Assembly: GCA_964017185.1 (NCBI GenBank)
Contig: OZ024872.1
Location: 64,707,432 to 64,771,431 of the forward strand
DNA from: Rugalucina vietnamica
Lineage: Eukaryota; Mollusca; Bivalvia; Lucinida; Lucinidae
Direction of reading: 5' to 3'
DNA: 64,000 nt
Position 1 is the stretch's first letter, and each line of letters opens with the position of its first letter. The translations under genes were made by a program, and so were the position numbers. The notes beneath the pieces are model-generated. The model saw only the letters and a program-made list of their open reading frames with translations. It searched no databases and was not told the DNA's origin. Shown here one piece after another: positions 1 to 13,100 of the stretch.

Positions 1-396
1 ATGACAGCAATAAGATCTCGGATAACTTTGAAATTTATTGAGATTTGACCATGGACTGCGGAGTTACCTGCCCTTGAGCATTTGAAAATGGCTGTTAAGT
101 GTTGTGAACAATCTAGCACCTACATTTTAGATCTGATCTTCATCATTCTTTCATGTAACAAGGACAGCCATGAGATCTCGGAGGAGTTCGAAATTCTGGG
201 AGATTCAAGTGGGTCCTTGTGATGAGCCCTGTTTTCTTGCCCTAAGATTTTAAAGAACCTGCTTTTAAGGGACTGATGCGTCCAGTCCTTGAAAAAGTAA
301 TAGCAAGCAACGATCAAGAACTGGTGCAATGAGCCTACGGGGCCAAGTGGAAAAAAACAAAACTACAAATTATAAACGCCCTTTTTAAAATAATTA
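1..396. other. Unique sequence with a diverged direct repeat
   Basis: No supported gene. Bases about 4-56 and 163-215 are diverged direct copies about 160 bp apart; both contain AGATCTCGG followed by GAAATT and GAGATT. On the minus strand both copies can be read as a similar short peptide (RDLMAV and RDLIAV), but stops surround each and no splice pair is convincing. Confidence 0.4.
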
Positions 397-632
397 GAGC
401 CACTGCATGAGAAAACCAACAAGTTGCATATGCAAAAACAAAGGCGCAGATCAACTTCGTGGTAGCCGTGAAGCTGATCAGTGCCTTTGTTTTTGCTACA
501 CTGTTAGTACAATCCCACTATTTCTCAAAAGTGAAAATTTCAATTTCCTAGCCATCTTCTGTGGCTGCGCAGCCCGGTTTGCATTTGACATTGTCGGAAA
601 CGCAAATTGTTGGTTTTGTCACGCGTCGACTC
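397..632 (+). mobile_element. Family-1 palindromic MITE-like element
   Basis: The ends are GAGCC...GACTC and it is flanked by a perfect 4-bp duplication ATTA (393-396 and 633-636). Inside is the family core: a decayed palindrome around AGATCAACTTCG...GAAGCTGATCAG bounded by AAACAAAGG and CCTTTGTTT. The palindrome arms have several mismatches, so this is an older copy. Length about 236 bp and no coding capacity, as expected for a non-autonomous DNA transposon. The transposase family that moves it is not identifiable from this window. Confidence 0.75.
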
Positions 633-649
633 ATTAGTAATAAGGATAT

Positions 650-3600
650 CAGTATTGTACCCGAAGGTACCCTAAATATAGATCTATTGACAGTATGGTA
701 CAAGTAGGTACCTCTGTCGTACCTCAAACGGTTTGGGGTCAGTCAGTACCTCTACCATAACTCTATTGACAGTAGGAAGCCAGTACGTACGTCTACCATA
801 CATCTTCTAACAGTTGGGATCCAGTCAGTAGCAATGGCATACCTACACAGACTGTTGAGAATCAGTAAGAACCTCTAGCATACCTATACGGTCAGGTGGA
901 GGTCAGTAAGTACCTCTAGCATACATATACGGCCAGGTGGAGGTCAGTAAGTACCTCTAGCATACCTATACGGTCAGGTGGAGGTCAGTAAGTACCTCTA
1001 GCATACTTATACGGCCAGGTGGAGGTCAGTAAGAACCTCTAGCATACCTATACGGCTAGGAGGAGAGCAGTAAGAACCTCTAGCATACCTATACGGCCAG
1101 GTGGAGGTCAGTAAGTACCTCTAGCGTACCTATACGGTCAAGTGGAGGTCAGTAAGCACCTCTGGCATACTTATACGGCCAGGTGGAGGTCAGTAAGTAC
1201 CTCTAGCATACCTATACGGCCAGGTGGAGGTCAGTAAGTAGCTCTAGCATACTTATACGGCCAGGTGGAGGTCAGTAAGAACCTCTAGCATACCTATACG
1301 GCCAGGAGGAGGTCAGTAAGTACCTCAAGCATACCTGTACGGCCAGGAGGAGGTCAGTAAGTACCTCTAGCATACATACACGCTCAGGTGGAGGTCAGTA
1401 AGTACCTCAAGCATACATATACGGCCGGGTGGAGGTTAGAAAGTACCTTAAGCATACCTATACGGCCGGGTGGAGGTAAGTAAGAACGTCTAGCATACCT
1501 ATACGGCCAGGTGGAGGTCAGTAAGTACCTCTAGCATAGCTATACGGCCAGGTAGAGGTCAGTAAGAAAAACCTCTAACATACCTATACGGCCAGGTGAA
1601 GGTCAGTAAGTACCTCTAGCATACCTATACGACCAGGTGGACGTCAGTTAGTACTTCTAGCATACCTATACGGCCAGGTGGAGGTCAGTAAGAACCTCTA
1701 GCATACCTATACGGCCAAGTAGAGGTGAGTAAGAATTTCTAGCAAACCTATACGACCAGGTGGAGGTCAGTAAGTCAATCTAGTATACCTATACGGCCAG
1801 GTGGAGGTCAGTAAGAACCTCTAGCATACCTATACGGCCAGGTGGCGGTCAGTAAGTACCTCTAGCATACCTATACGGCCAGGTGGAGGTCAGTCAGTAC
1901 CTCTTGCATACCTATACGGCAAGGTGGAGGTCAGTAAGAACCTGTACCATACCTATACGGCCCAGTGGAGGTCAGAAAGTACCTCTAGCATACCTAAACG
2001 ACCAAGTGGAGGTAAGAAAGTACATCTAGCATACCTATACGGCCATGTGGACGTCAGTAAGTACATCTATCATACCTATACGGCCAAGTGGAGGTCAGTA
2101 AGAACCTCCAGCATACCTATACGGCCGGGTAGAGGTGAGTAAGAATTTCAAGCAAACCTATACGACCAGGTGGAGGTCAGTTAGTACATCTAGTATACCT
2201 ATACGGCCAGGTGGAGGTCAGTAAGTAGATCTAGCATACCTATAAGGCCAGGTTGAGATCAATAAGATCCTCTAGCATACCTATACGGCCAGGTGGAGGT
2301 CAGTAAGTACCTTTAGCATACTATACGGCCAGATGGAGGTCAGTTTGAACCTCTAGCATACCTATACGGCCAGGTGGAGGTCAGTAAGAACCTCTAGCAT
2401 ACCTATACGGCCAGGTGGAGGTCAATAAGTACCTCTAGCCTACATATACGGCCTGGTGGTTGTCAATAAGAACCTATAGCATCCCTATACCACCAAGTGG
2501 AAGTCAGTAAGTACCTCTAGTATACCCATACGGCCAGGTGGAGGTCAGTAAGAACATCTAGCATACCTATACGACCAGGTGGAGGTTAGTACCATTAGCA
2601 TACCTATACGGCCAGGTGGACGCCCGTGAGTACCTCTAGCATACCCATGCGGCCAGTTGGAGGTCATTGAGTACCTCTATCATACCTATACGGCCAGGTG
2701 GAGGCCAGTAAGAAACTCTAGCATAACTATACGGCCAGGTGGAGGTCAGTAAGTACCTCTAGCATACATATACGGCTAGTTGGAGGTGTTAGAACCTCTA
2801 GCATACCTATACGGCCAGGTGAAGGTCAGTAAGAACCTCTACCATTATATGGACAGGTGGAGGTCAGTAAGTACCTCTAGCATACCTATACGGCCAGGTG
2901 GAGGTCAGTGAGAACCTCTATCATACCTATACGGACAGGTGGAGGTCAGTAAGAACCTCTACCATAGCTATACGGCCAGGTGGAGGCCAGCAAGGAACTC
3001 TAGCATAACAATACGGCCAGGTGGAGGTCAGTAAGAACCTCCAACATACATAAACGGCCATGTGGAGGTCAGTTAGTACCTCTAGCATACCTATACGGCC
3101 AGGTGGAGGTCATTAAGTACCATTAACATACCTGTACGGCCAGGAGGAGGTCAGTAAGTACCTCTAGCATACATACACGCTCAGGTGGAGGTCAGTAAGT
3201 ACCTCTAGCATACCTATACGGCCGGGTGGAGGTTAGAAAGTACCTTAAGCATACCTATACGGCCGGGTGGAGGTAAGTAAGAACGTCTAGCATACCTATA
3301 CGGCCAGGTGGAGGTCAGTAAGTACCTCTAGCATAGCTATACGGCCAGGTAGAGGTCAGTAAGAAAAACCTCTAACATACCTATACGGCCAGGTGAAGGT
3401 CAGTAAGTACCTCTAGCATACCTATACGACCAGGTGGACGTCAGTTAGTACTTCTAGCATACCTATACGGCCAGGTGGAGGTCAGTAAGAACCTCTAGCA
3501 TACCTATACAGCCAAGTAGAGTTGAGTAAGAATTTCTAGCAAACCTATACGACCAGGTGGAGGTCAGTAAGTCAATCTAGTATACCTATACGGCCAGGTG

Positions 3601-5685
3601 GAGGTCAGTAAGAATCTCTAGCATACCTATACGGCCAGGTGGCGGTCAGTAAGTACCTCTAGCATACCTATACGGCCAGGTGGAGGTCAGTTAGTACCTC
3701 TTGCATACCTATACGGCAAGTTGGAGGTCAGTAAGAACCTGTACCATACCTATACGGCACAGTGGAGGTCAGAAAGTACCTCTAGCATACCTAAACGACC
3801 AAGTGGAGGTAAGAAAGTACATCTAGCATACTTATACGGCCATGTGGGCGTCAGTAAGTACATCTATCATACCTATACGGCCAAGTGGAGGTCAGTAAGA
3901 ACCTCCAGCATACCTATACGGCCGGGTAGAGGTGAGTAAGAATTTCAAGCAAACCTATACGACCAGGTGGAGGTCAGTTAGTACATCTAGTATACCTATA
4001 CGGCCAGGTGGAGGTCAGTAAGTAGATCTAGCATACCTATAAGGCCAGGTTGAGATCAATAAGATCCTCTAGCATACCTATACGGCCAGGTGGAGGTCAG
4101 TAAGTACCTTTAGCATACTATACGGCCAGATGGAGGTCAGTTTGAACCTCCAGCATACCTATACGGCCGGGTAGAGGTGAGTAAGAATTTCAAGCAAACC
4201 TATACGACCAGGTGGAGGTCAGTTAGTACATCTAGTATACCTATACGGCCAGGTGGAGGTCAGTAAGTAGATCTAGCATACCTATAAGGCCAGGTTGAGA
4301 TCAATAAGATCCTCTAGCATACCTATACGGCCAGGTGGAGGTCAGTAAGTACCTTTAGCATACTATACGGCCAGATGGAGGTCAGTTTGAACCTCTAGCA
4401 TACCTATACGGCCAGGTGGAGGTCAATAAGTACCTCTAGCCTACATATACGGCCTGGTGGTTGTCGATAAGAACCTCTAGCATCCCTATACCACCAAGTG
4501 GAAGTCAGTAAGTACCTCTAGTATACCCATACGGCCAGGTGGAGGTCAGTAAGAACATCTAGCATACCTATACGACCAGGTGGAGGTAAGTACCATTAGC
4601 ATACCTATATGGCCAGGTGGACGCCCGTGAGTACCTCTAGCATACCCATGCGGCCAGTTGGAGGTCATTGAGTACCTCTATCATACCTATACGGCCAGGT
4701 GGAGGCCAGTAAGAAACTCTAGCATAACTATACGGCCAGGTGGAGGTCAGTAAGTACCTCTAGCATACATATACGGCTAGTTGGAGGTCAGTTAGAACCT
4801 CTAGCATTATACGGACAGGTGGAGGTCAGTAAGTACCTCTAGCATACCTATACGGCCAGGTGGAGGTCAGTGAGAACCTCTATCATACCTATACGGACAG
4901 GTGGAGGTCAGTAAGAACCTCTACCATAGCTATACGGCCAGGTGGAGGCCAGCAAGGAACTCTAGCATAACAATACGGCCAGGTGGAGGTCAGTAAGAAC
5001 CTCCAACATACATAAACGGCCATGTGGAGGTCAGTTAGTACCTCTAGCATACCTATACGGCCAGGTGGAGGTCATTAAGTACCATTAACATACCTATACG
5101 GCCAGGTGGAGGTCAGTAAGTACCACTAGCATACCTCTTCGGCCAGTTGGAGGTCATTGAGTACCTCTAGCATACCTATACGGCCAGGTGGAGGCCAGTA
5201 AGAAACTCTAGCATAACTATATGGCAAGGTGGAGGTCAGTAAGTACCTCTAGCATACATATACGGACAGGTGGAGGTCAGTAAGTACCTCTAGCATACCT
5301 ATACGGCCAGGTGGATGTCAGTAAGAACTTTTGGCATAACTATACGGCCAGGTGGAGGTCATTTATTACTTCTAGCATTACTATACGGCCTGGTGGTTGT
5401 CAGTAAGAACCTCTAGCATACGTATACGACAAGGTGGAGGTCAGTAAGAAACTCTAGCATACCTATACGTCCAGGTCTAGGTCAGTAAGAACCTCTACCA
5501 TACCTATACGGCCAGGTGGAGGTCAGTAAGAGCCTCTAGCATACCTACACGACAGATGGAGGTCATTAAGTACCTCTAGCATACCTATACGGACCAGTGG
5601 GGACCAGTAAGTACCTCTAGCATACCTTTAAGGACAGGAGGGGATCAGCAAATTCCTCCAGTATACCTATACGGACAGCCATTAA
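650..5685. repeat. 41-bp minisatellite, about 120 units, with higher-order duplications
   Basis: The unit reads roughly AGGTCAGTAAGTACCTCTAG followed by CATACCTATACGGCCAGGTGG, 41 bp. Units are degenerate from about 650 and clear from about 860 to 5685. Units vary by point changes and small indels. Larger blocks are duplicated: about 1330-2350 recurs at 3127-4147 (offset 1797), 3906-4150 recurs at 4151-4395 (offset about 245), and 2390-3130 recurs near 4391-5140 (offset about 2001). The offsets fit one large tandem duplication, then a smaller six-unit duplication and loss of one unit. Short open frames inside (1924-2142 and 3721-3939) are by-products and are not genes. Confidence 0.95.
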
Positions 5686-5689
5686 CACA

Positions 5690-6944
5690 AAAATACCATG
5701 TCATAACTTTTTAATGACAATACATATTGGTCTGAAGTTTTGTATCAATATAACCAAATATATTTCTGACTTATTTGCAAAGTTTTTACTGAGATACGTA
5801 AGCAGAGAGCATTTTTATGGTCTGTCAAACATGGGTACCCTCAGCTCCTCGGAGCACTCCAGAAACCTCTAAATTTACAACGAAACAAGCAGCTTTTGTG
5901 AGCTCGTAAAATCTTTACTAAAATCTTTACTTCTTTATATCCAACGAAAATGCCAGCGGATTAGCTGAATATCAGTTCATGGTGATGGAAATTGTTTTGG
6001 ACTATTTATAGACCCTAAAATTGGACTGCTGCTTTCTTCAATCCGCCACCAATTGCAGGTTAAGGCCGGTACCTACGGGACTCATTTTTAGTACCTTTAA
6101 TACTACACAGTTGTCTCTGTACCGATTTAAAATCAACCCTCTACATACGTTTAAGTTCAAATTATTTGTTTTTACTTTGGAACTCAACTATTTTAGGAAA
6201 ATGCTCGAAGGTGGCATGCTTTACTGTTTTGATCAAGTTTCCATGTTAACGCAGGACGATGGAATTATAAAGAATTTTCTGTGGAATGTACGAAGCAAAA
6301 TGGTGCTGCATAGCATCTTGGAATGGAAATGATGCCAGATGTGTGTCAAATAGTGTAGGCTTACACCAACCTACGTTCTAAAGCATTTTTAGTAACTAAG
6401 GATCTGATTAAATTGAAAAATACCAGGTTATTATATCAAAAGTGCACTGTTCAAATAAGATGTTTTGTGGAGTGCTCCGAATATCCGAGGGTATCTGTTG
6501 AAGGGACCATAAAATGCACTCCGATTACATATCTCAGTAAACTTGGCATATAAGTTAGACGAGTGTGTACTTGTAAGCAAACAAAATTTCATATCGATAT
6601 CTATTGCCATTAAATTGTTGTGGCATTAATGCACGAACTTTTTGATTGCCCCTCGTATTTGTTTTTGCAATGCAGTATATTCTGAAAAAAAAAAAATGGC
6701 CAAGCCTCTGTACTGATCTTAGGTTTTGGGATAAGGGCGCGGCTACAACTGACATAAAAGTATTTGTACTTGCTGAAAATGGAATAAATACTGAAAGCTG
6801 AATGTGTTTGTGCATTTTTATTATTATGCCAAACCTAGGTAATGAATTTTGTTCTGACTAGTCTGCATATACACGTCTTTGTCCATCCAAGCTGCGTTTC
6901 AGGTATGTATTCACACAAGTTTATAATGCTCCTCTAAGGCTAGG
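5690..6944. other. Non-coding spacer between two arrays
   Basis: AT-rich unique sequence. A 103-codon plus-strand frame at 6021-6332 and a minus-strand frame at 6555-6815 lack recognisable domains or splice signals, and I do not call them genes. Confidence 0.4.
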
Positions 6945-7021
6945 GAAGCGCGGTGGCGCAGTGGTAGAGTGTCGGACTTCAGAGCCAGAGGCCGGGGGTT
7001 AGATCCTCACCGGCGGCACCA
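6945..7021 (+). repeat. tRNA-derived SINE head (or tRNA pseudogene)
   Basis: An internal RNA polymerase III promoter is visible. The A-box-like TGGCGCAGTGG starts at 6954. The B-box-like GGTTAGATCC starts at 6997 and differs from the GGTTCGATCC consensus at one base. The spacing of about 43 bp is normal for tRNA-type promoters. A clean seven-base acceptor stem is not apparent, so a functional tRNA is unlikely. It ends CGGCGGCACC and then runs without a gap into ATACAAACATAGAAGTTAG, the boundary sequence of the following satellite. Confidence 0.65.
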
Positions 7022-10000
7022 TACAAACATAGAAGTTAGAAGTTAGAAGTAAGAAGTTAGAAGTTGGAAGTTAGAAGTAAGAAGTTAGAAGTTAGAAATA
7101 AGGAAACACCAGGTCCTACACACGTGCCAGTGCGCATGCACGACCGAGTACGCATGCATACACGCACACATACACTAGCACGAACATACGTACATGCAGA
7201 GGTGAATACTAACGAGTATGCATGCAAGCGCACGTGTGCACGCTTGCACGTGCGCCTCCTTTCGGACTTAGGCACAAGTGGATTGGGATGCTTATATGCA
7301 CATTCTCACACCCGCACGCACGCACGGATGCACAGAGCCATGCACAGACAGACGTACGGACGGACGGTATGGTATCTGCGCATGCGCAAACATACACATG
7401 CTCAAGCATGTATGTGAACATACAAACATTGAAGTTAGAAGTAAGAAGTTAGAAGTTATGAGTAAGAAGTTAGAAGTTAGAAATAAGGAAACACCAGGTC
7501 CTACACACGTGCCAGTGCGCATGCACGACCGAGTACGCATGCATACACGCACACATACACTAGCACGAACATACGTACATGCAGAGGTGAATACTAACGA
7601 GTATGCATGCAAGCGCACGTGTGCACGCTTGCACGTGCGCCTCCTTTCGGACCTAGGCACAAGTGGATTGGGATGCTTATATGCACATTCTCACACCTGC
7701 ACGCACGCACGGATGCACAGAGCCATGCACAGACAGACGTACGGACGGACGGTATGGTATCTGCGCATGCGCAAACATACACATGCTCGAGCATGTATGT
7801 GAACATATAAACATAGAAGTTAGAAGTTAGAAGTTAGAAATAAGGAAACACCAGGTCCTACACACGTGCCAGTGCGCATGCACGACCGAGTACGCATGCA
7901 TACACGCACACATACACTAGCACGAACATACGTACATGCAGAGGTGAATACTAACGAGTATGCATGCAAGCGCACGTGTGTACGCTTGCACGTGCGCCTC
8001 CTTTCGGACTTAGGCACAAGTGGATTGGGATGCTTATATGCACATTCTCACACCCGCACGCACGCACGGATGCACAGAGCCATGCACAGACAGACGTACG
8101 GACGGACGGTATGGTATCTGCGCATGCGCAAACATACACATGCTCAAGCATGTATGTGAACATACAAACATAGAAGTTAGAAGTTAGAAGTTAGAAGTAA
8201 GAAGTTAGAAGTTAGAAGTTAGAAGTAAGAAGTTAGAAGTTAGAAGTTAGAAATAAGGAAACACCAGGTCCTACACACGTGCCAGTGCGCATGCACGACC
8301 GAGTACACATGCATACACGCACACATACACTAGCACGAACATACGTACATGCAGAGGTGAATACTAACGAGTATGCATGCAAGCGCACGTGTGCACGCTT
8401 GCACGTGCGCCTCCTTTCCGACTTAGGCACAAGTGGATTGGGATGCTTATATGCACATTCTCACACCCGCACGCACGCACGGATGCACAGAGCCATGCAC
8501 AGACAGACGTACGGACGGACGGTATGGTATCTGCGCATGCGCAAACATACACATGCTCAAGCATGTATGTGAACATACAAACATAGAAGTTAGAAGTTAG
8601 AAGTTAGAAGTAAGAAGTTAGAAGTTAGAAGTTAGAAGTAAGAAGTTAGAAGTTAGAAGTTAGAAGTTAGAAATAAGGAAACACCAGGTCCTACACACGT
8701 GCCAGTGCGCATGCACGACCGAGTACGCATGCATACACGCACACATACACTAGCACGAACATACGTACATGCAGAGGTGAATACTAACGAGTATGCATGC
8801 AAGCGCACGTGTGCACGCTTGCACGTGCGCCTCCTTTCGGACTTAGGCACAAGTGGATTGGGATGCTTATATGCACATTCTCACACCCGCACGCACGCAC
8901 GGATGCACAGAGCCATGCACAGACAGACGTACGGACGGACGGTATGGTATCTGCGCATGCGCAAACATACACATGCTCAAGCATGTATGTGAACATACAA
9001 ACATAGAAGTTAGAAGTTAGAAGTTAGAAGTAAGAAGTTAGAAGTTAGAAGTTAGAAGTTAGAAGTAAGAAGTTAGAAGTTAGAAGTTAGAAGTTAGAAA
9101 TAAGGAAACACCAGGTCCTACACACGTGCCAGTGCGCATGCACGACCGAGTACGCATGCATACACGCACACATACACTAGCACGAACATACGTACATGCA
9201 GAGGTGAATACTAACGAGTATGCATGCAAGCGCACGTGTGCACGCTTGCACGTGCGCCTCCTTTCGGACTTAGGCACAAGTGGATTGGGATGCTTATATG
9301 CACATTCTCACACCCGCACGCACGCACGGATGCACAGAGCCATGCACAGACAGACGTACGGACGGACGGTATGGTATCTGCGCATGCGCAAACATACACA
9401 TGCTCAAGCATGTATGTGAACATACAAACATAGAAGTTAGAAGTTAGAAGTTAGAAGTAAGAAGTTAGAAGTTAGAAGTTAGAAGTAAGAAGTTAGAAGT
9501 TAGAAGTTAGAAATAAGGAAACACCAGGTCCTACACACGTGCCAGTGCGCATGCACGACCGAGTACGCATGCATACACGCACACATACACTAGCACGAAC
9601 ATACGTACATGCAGAGGTGAATACTAACGAGTATGCATGCAAGCGCACGTGTGCACGCTTGCACGTGCGCCTCCTTTCGGACTTAGGCACAAGTGGATTG
9701 GGATGCTTATATGCACATTCTCACACCCGCACGCACGCACGGATGCACAGAGCCATGCACAGACAGACGTACGGACGGACGGTATGGTATCTGCGCATGC
9801 GCAAACATACACATGCTCAAGCATGTATGTGAACATACAAACATAGAAGTTAGAAGTTAGAAGTTAGAAGTAAGAAGTTAGAAGTTAGAAGTTAGAAGTA
9901 AGAAGTTAGAAGTTAGAAGTTAGAAATAAGGAAACACCAGGTCCTACACACGTGCCAGTGCGCATGCACGACCGAGTACGCATGCATACACGCACACATA

Positions 10001-12890
10001 CACTAGCACGAACATACGTACATGCAGAGGTGAATACTAACGAGTATGCATGCAAGCGCACGTGTGCACGCTTGCACGTGCGCCTCCTTTCGGACTTAGG
10101 CACAAGTGGATTGGGATGCTTATATGCACATTCTCACACCCGCACGCACGCACGGATGCACAGAGCCATGCACAGACAGACGTACGGACGGACGGTATGG
10201 TATCTGCGCATGCGCAAACATACACATGCTCAAGCATGTATGTGAACATACAAACATAGAAGTTAGAAGTTAGAAGTTAGAAGTAAGAAGTTAGAAGTTA
10301 GAAGTAAGAAGTTAGAAGTTAGAAGTTAGAAGTTAGAAATAAGGAAACACCAGGTCCTACACACGTGCCAGTGCGCATGCACGACCGAGTACGCATGCAT
10401 ACACGCACACATACACTAGCACGAACATACGTACATGCAGAGGTGAATACTAACGAGTATGCATGCAAGCGCACGTGTGCACGCTTGCACGTGCGCCTCC
10501 TTTCGGACTTAGGCACAAGTGGATTGGGGTGCTTATATGCACATTCTCACACCCGCACGCACGCACGGATGCACAGAGCCATGCACAGACAGACGTACGG
10601 ACGGACGGTATGGTATCTGCGCATGCGCAAACATACACATGCTCAAGCATGTATGTGAACATACAAACATAGAAGTTAGAAGTTAGAAGTTAGAAGTAAG
10701 AAGTTAGAAGTTAGAAGTTAGAAGTTAGAAGTAAGAAGTAAGAAGTTAGAAGTTAGAAGTTAGAAATAAGGAAACACCAGGTCCTACACACGTGCCAGTG
10801 CGCATGCACGACCGAGTACGCATGCATACACGCACACATACACTAGCACGAACATACGTACATGCAGAGGTGAATACTAACGAGTATGCATGCAAGCGCA
10901 CGTGTGCACGCTTGCACGTGCGCCTCCTTTCGGACTTAGGCACAAGTGGATTGGGATGCTTATATGCACATTCTCACACCCGCACGCACGCACGGATGCA
11001 CAGAGCCATGCACAGACAGACGTACGGACGGACGGTATGGTATCTGCGTATGCGCAAACATACACATGCTCAAGCATGTATGTGAACATACAAACATAGA
11101 AGTTAGAAGTTAGAAGTAAGAAGTTAGAAGTTAGAAGTTAGAAGTAAGAAGTTAGAAGTTAGAAGTTAGAAGTTAGAAATAAGGAAACACCAGGTCCTAC
11201 ACACGTGCCAGTGCGCATGCACGACCGAGTACGCATGCATACACGCACACATACACTAGCACGAACATACGTACATGCAGAGGTGAATACTAACGAGTAT
11301 GCATGCAAGCGCACGTGTGCACGCTTGCACGTGCGCCTCCTTTCGGACTTAGGCACAAGTGGATTGGGATGCTTATATGCACATTCTCACACCCGCACGC
11401 ACGCACGGATGCACAGAGCCATGCACAGACAGACGTACGGACGGACGGTATGGTATCTGCGCATGCGCAAACATACACATGCTCAAGCATGTATGTGAAC
11501 ATACAAACATAGAAGTTAGAAGTTAGAAGTTAGAAGTAAGAAGTTAGAAGTTAGAAGTTAGAAGTAAGAAGTTAGAAGTTAGAAGTTAGAAGTTAGAAAT
11601 AAGGAAACACCAGGTCCTACACACGTGCCAGTGCGCATGCACGACCGAGTACGCATGCATACACGCACACATACACTAGCACGAACATACGTACATGCAG
11701 AGGTGAATACTAACGAGTATGCATGCAAGCGCACGTGTGCACGCTTGCACGTGCGCCTCCTTTCGGACTTAGGCACAAGTGGATTGGGATGCTTATATGC
11801 ACATTCTCACACCCGCACGCACGCACGGATGCACAGAGCCATGCACAGACAGACGTACGGACGGACGGTATGGTATCTGCGCATGCGCAAACATACACAT
11901 GCTCAAGCATGTATGTGAACATACAAACATAGAAGTTAGAAGTTAGAAGTTAGAAGTAAGAAGTTAGAAGTTAGAAGTTAGAAGTTAGAAGTAAGAAGTA
12001 AGAAGTTAGAAGTTAGAAGTTAGAAATAAGGAAACACCAGGTCCTACACACGTGCCAGTGCGCATGCACGACCGAGTACGCATGCATACACGCACACATA
12101 CACTAGCACGAACATACGTACATGCAGAGGTGAATACTAACGAGTATGCATGCAAGCGCACGTGTGCACGCTTGCACGTGCGCCTCCTTTCGGACTTAGG
12201 CACAAGTGGATTGGGATGCTTATATGCACATTCTCACACCCGCACGCACGCACGGATGCACAGAGCCATGCACAGACAGACGTACGGACGGACGGTATGG
12301 TATCTGCGCATGCGCAAACATACACATGCTCAAGCATGTATGTGAACATACAAACATAGAAGTTAGAAGTTAGAAGTAAGAAGTTAGAAGTTAGAAGTTA
12401 GAAGTAAGAAGTTAGAAGTTAGAAGTTAGAAGTTAGAAATAAGGAAACACCAGGTCCTACACACGTGCCAGTGCGCATGCACGACCGAGTACGCATGCAT
12501 ACACGCACACATACACTAGCACGAACATACGTACATGCAGAGGTGAATACTAACGAGTATGCATGCAAGCGCACGTGTGCACGCTTGCACGTGCGCCTCC
12601 TTTCGGACTTAGGCACAAGTGGATTGGGATGCTTATATGCACATTCTCACACCCGCACGCACGCACGGATGCACAGAGCCATGCACAGACAGACGTACGG
12701 ACGGACGGTATGGTATCTGCGCATGCGCAAACATACACATGCTCAAGCATGTATGTGAACATACAAACATAGAAGTTAGAAGTTAGAAGTTAGAAGTAAG
12801 AAGTTAGAAGTTAGAAGTTAGAAGTAAGAAGTTAGAAGTTAGAAGTAAGAAGTTAGAAGTTAGAAGTTAGAAGTTAGAAGTTAGAAATAA
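7022..12890. repeat. 14-unit satellite with nested GAAGTTA heptamer arrays
   Basis: Fourteen units can be placed by the landmark GTGCCAGTGCGCATGCACG at 7124, 7509, 7866, 8279, 8699, 9126, 9539, 9952, 10365, 10792, 11205, 11625, 12052 and 12465. Each has a 329-bp core from GGAAACACCAGGTC to ATGTGAACATACAAACATA, then a run of GAAGTTA / GAAGTAA heptamers closed by GAAATAA. Spacings are 357, 385, 413, 420 or 427 bp. Cores are nearly identical; single differences are seen for example near 8307, 8417, 10528 and 11048. The core is open in several frames on both strands, but unit lengths are not multiples of three. The translations are therefore not evidence of protein. Confidence 0.95.
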
Positions 12891-12899
12891 GAAATGGCC

Positions 12900-13100
12900 C
12901 TACCCGGCTTTCGTACAGATCAGCTTCGCAGCAACTGCGGAGCTGATCAGCGCCTTTGTTTTCGCTACACAGATAGAACGATTCCTCTCCTTCCTAAATC
13001 CCAAATTTCAAACTCCTAACCATCTTCTGTAGCTGCACAGGCCGGTTTGTGTCAGACCTGATCGGAAAGCCCGAAGACCGGTTTTCACGCGTCTTGGCTC
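12900..13100 (+). mobile_element. Family-1 element, left end truncated at the satellite
   Basis: The central palindrome (CAGATCAGCTTCGCAGC...GCGGAGCTGATCAGCGCC) and right part are present, ending in the CCGGTTTTC-type terminus and TTGGCTC. The usual left terminus and the first AAACAAAGG arm are missing, so the copy is broken where it meets the satellite. Confidence 0.75.

Noticed and set aside
650..5685. CRISPR-like array
   Set aside because: The 41-bp units are contiguous, without unique spacers, and the genome is eukaryotic.
7057..12772. Many overlapping 65-174 codon open frames on both strands of the satellite
   Set aside because: The same frames repeat in every unit on both strands at once. 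Unit spacings (385, 413, 427 bp) are mostly not multiples of 3, and the translations are low-complexity His/Arg/Thr/Cys.
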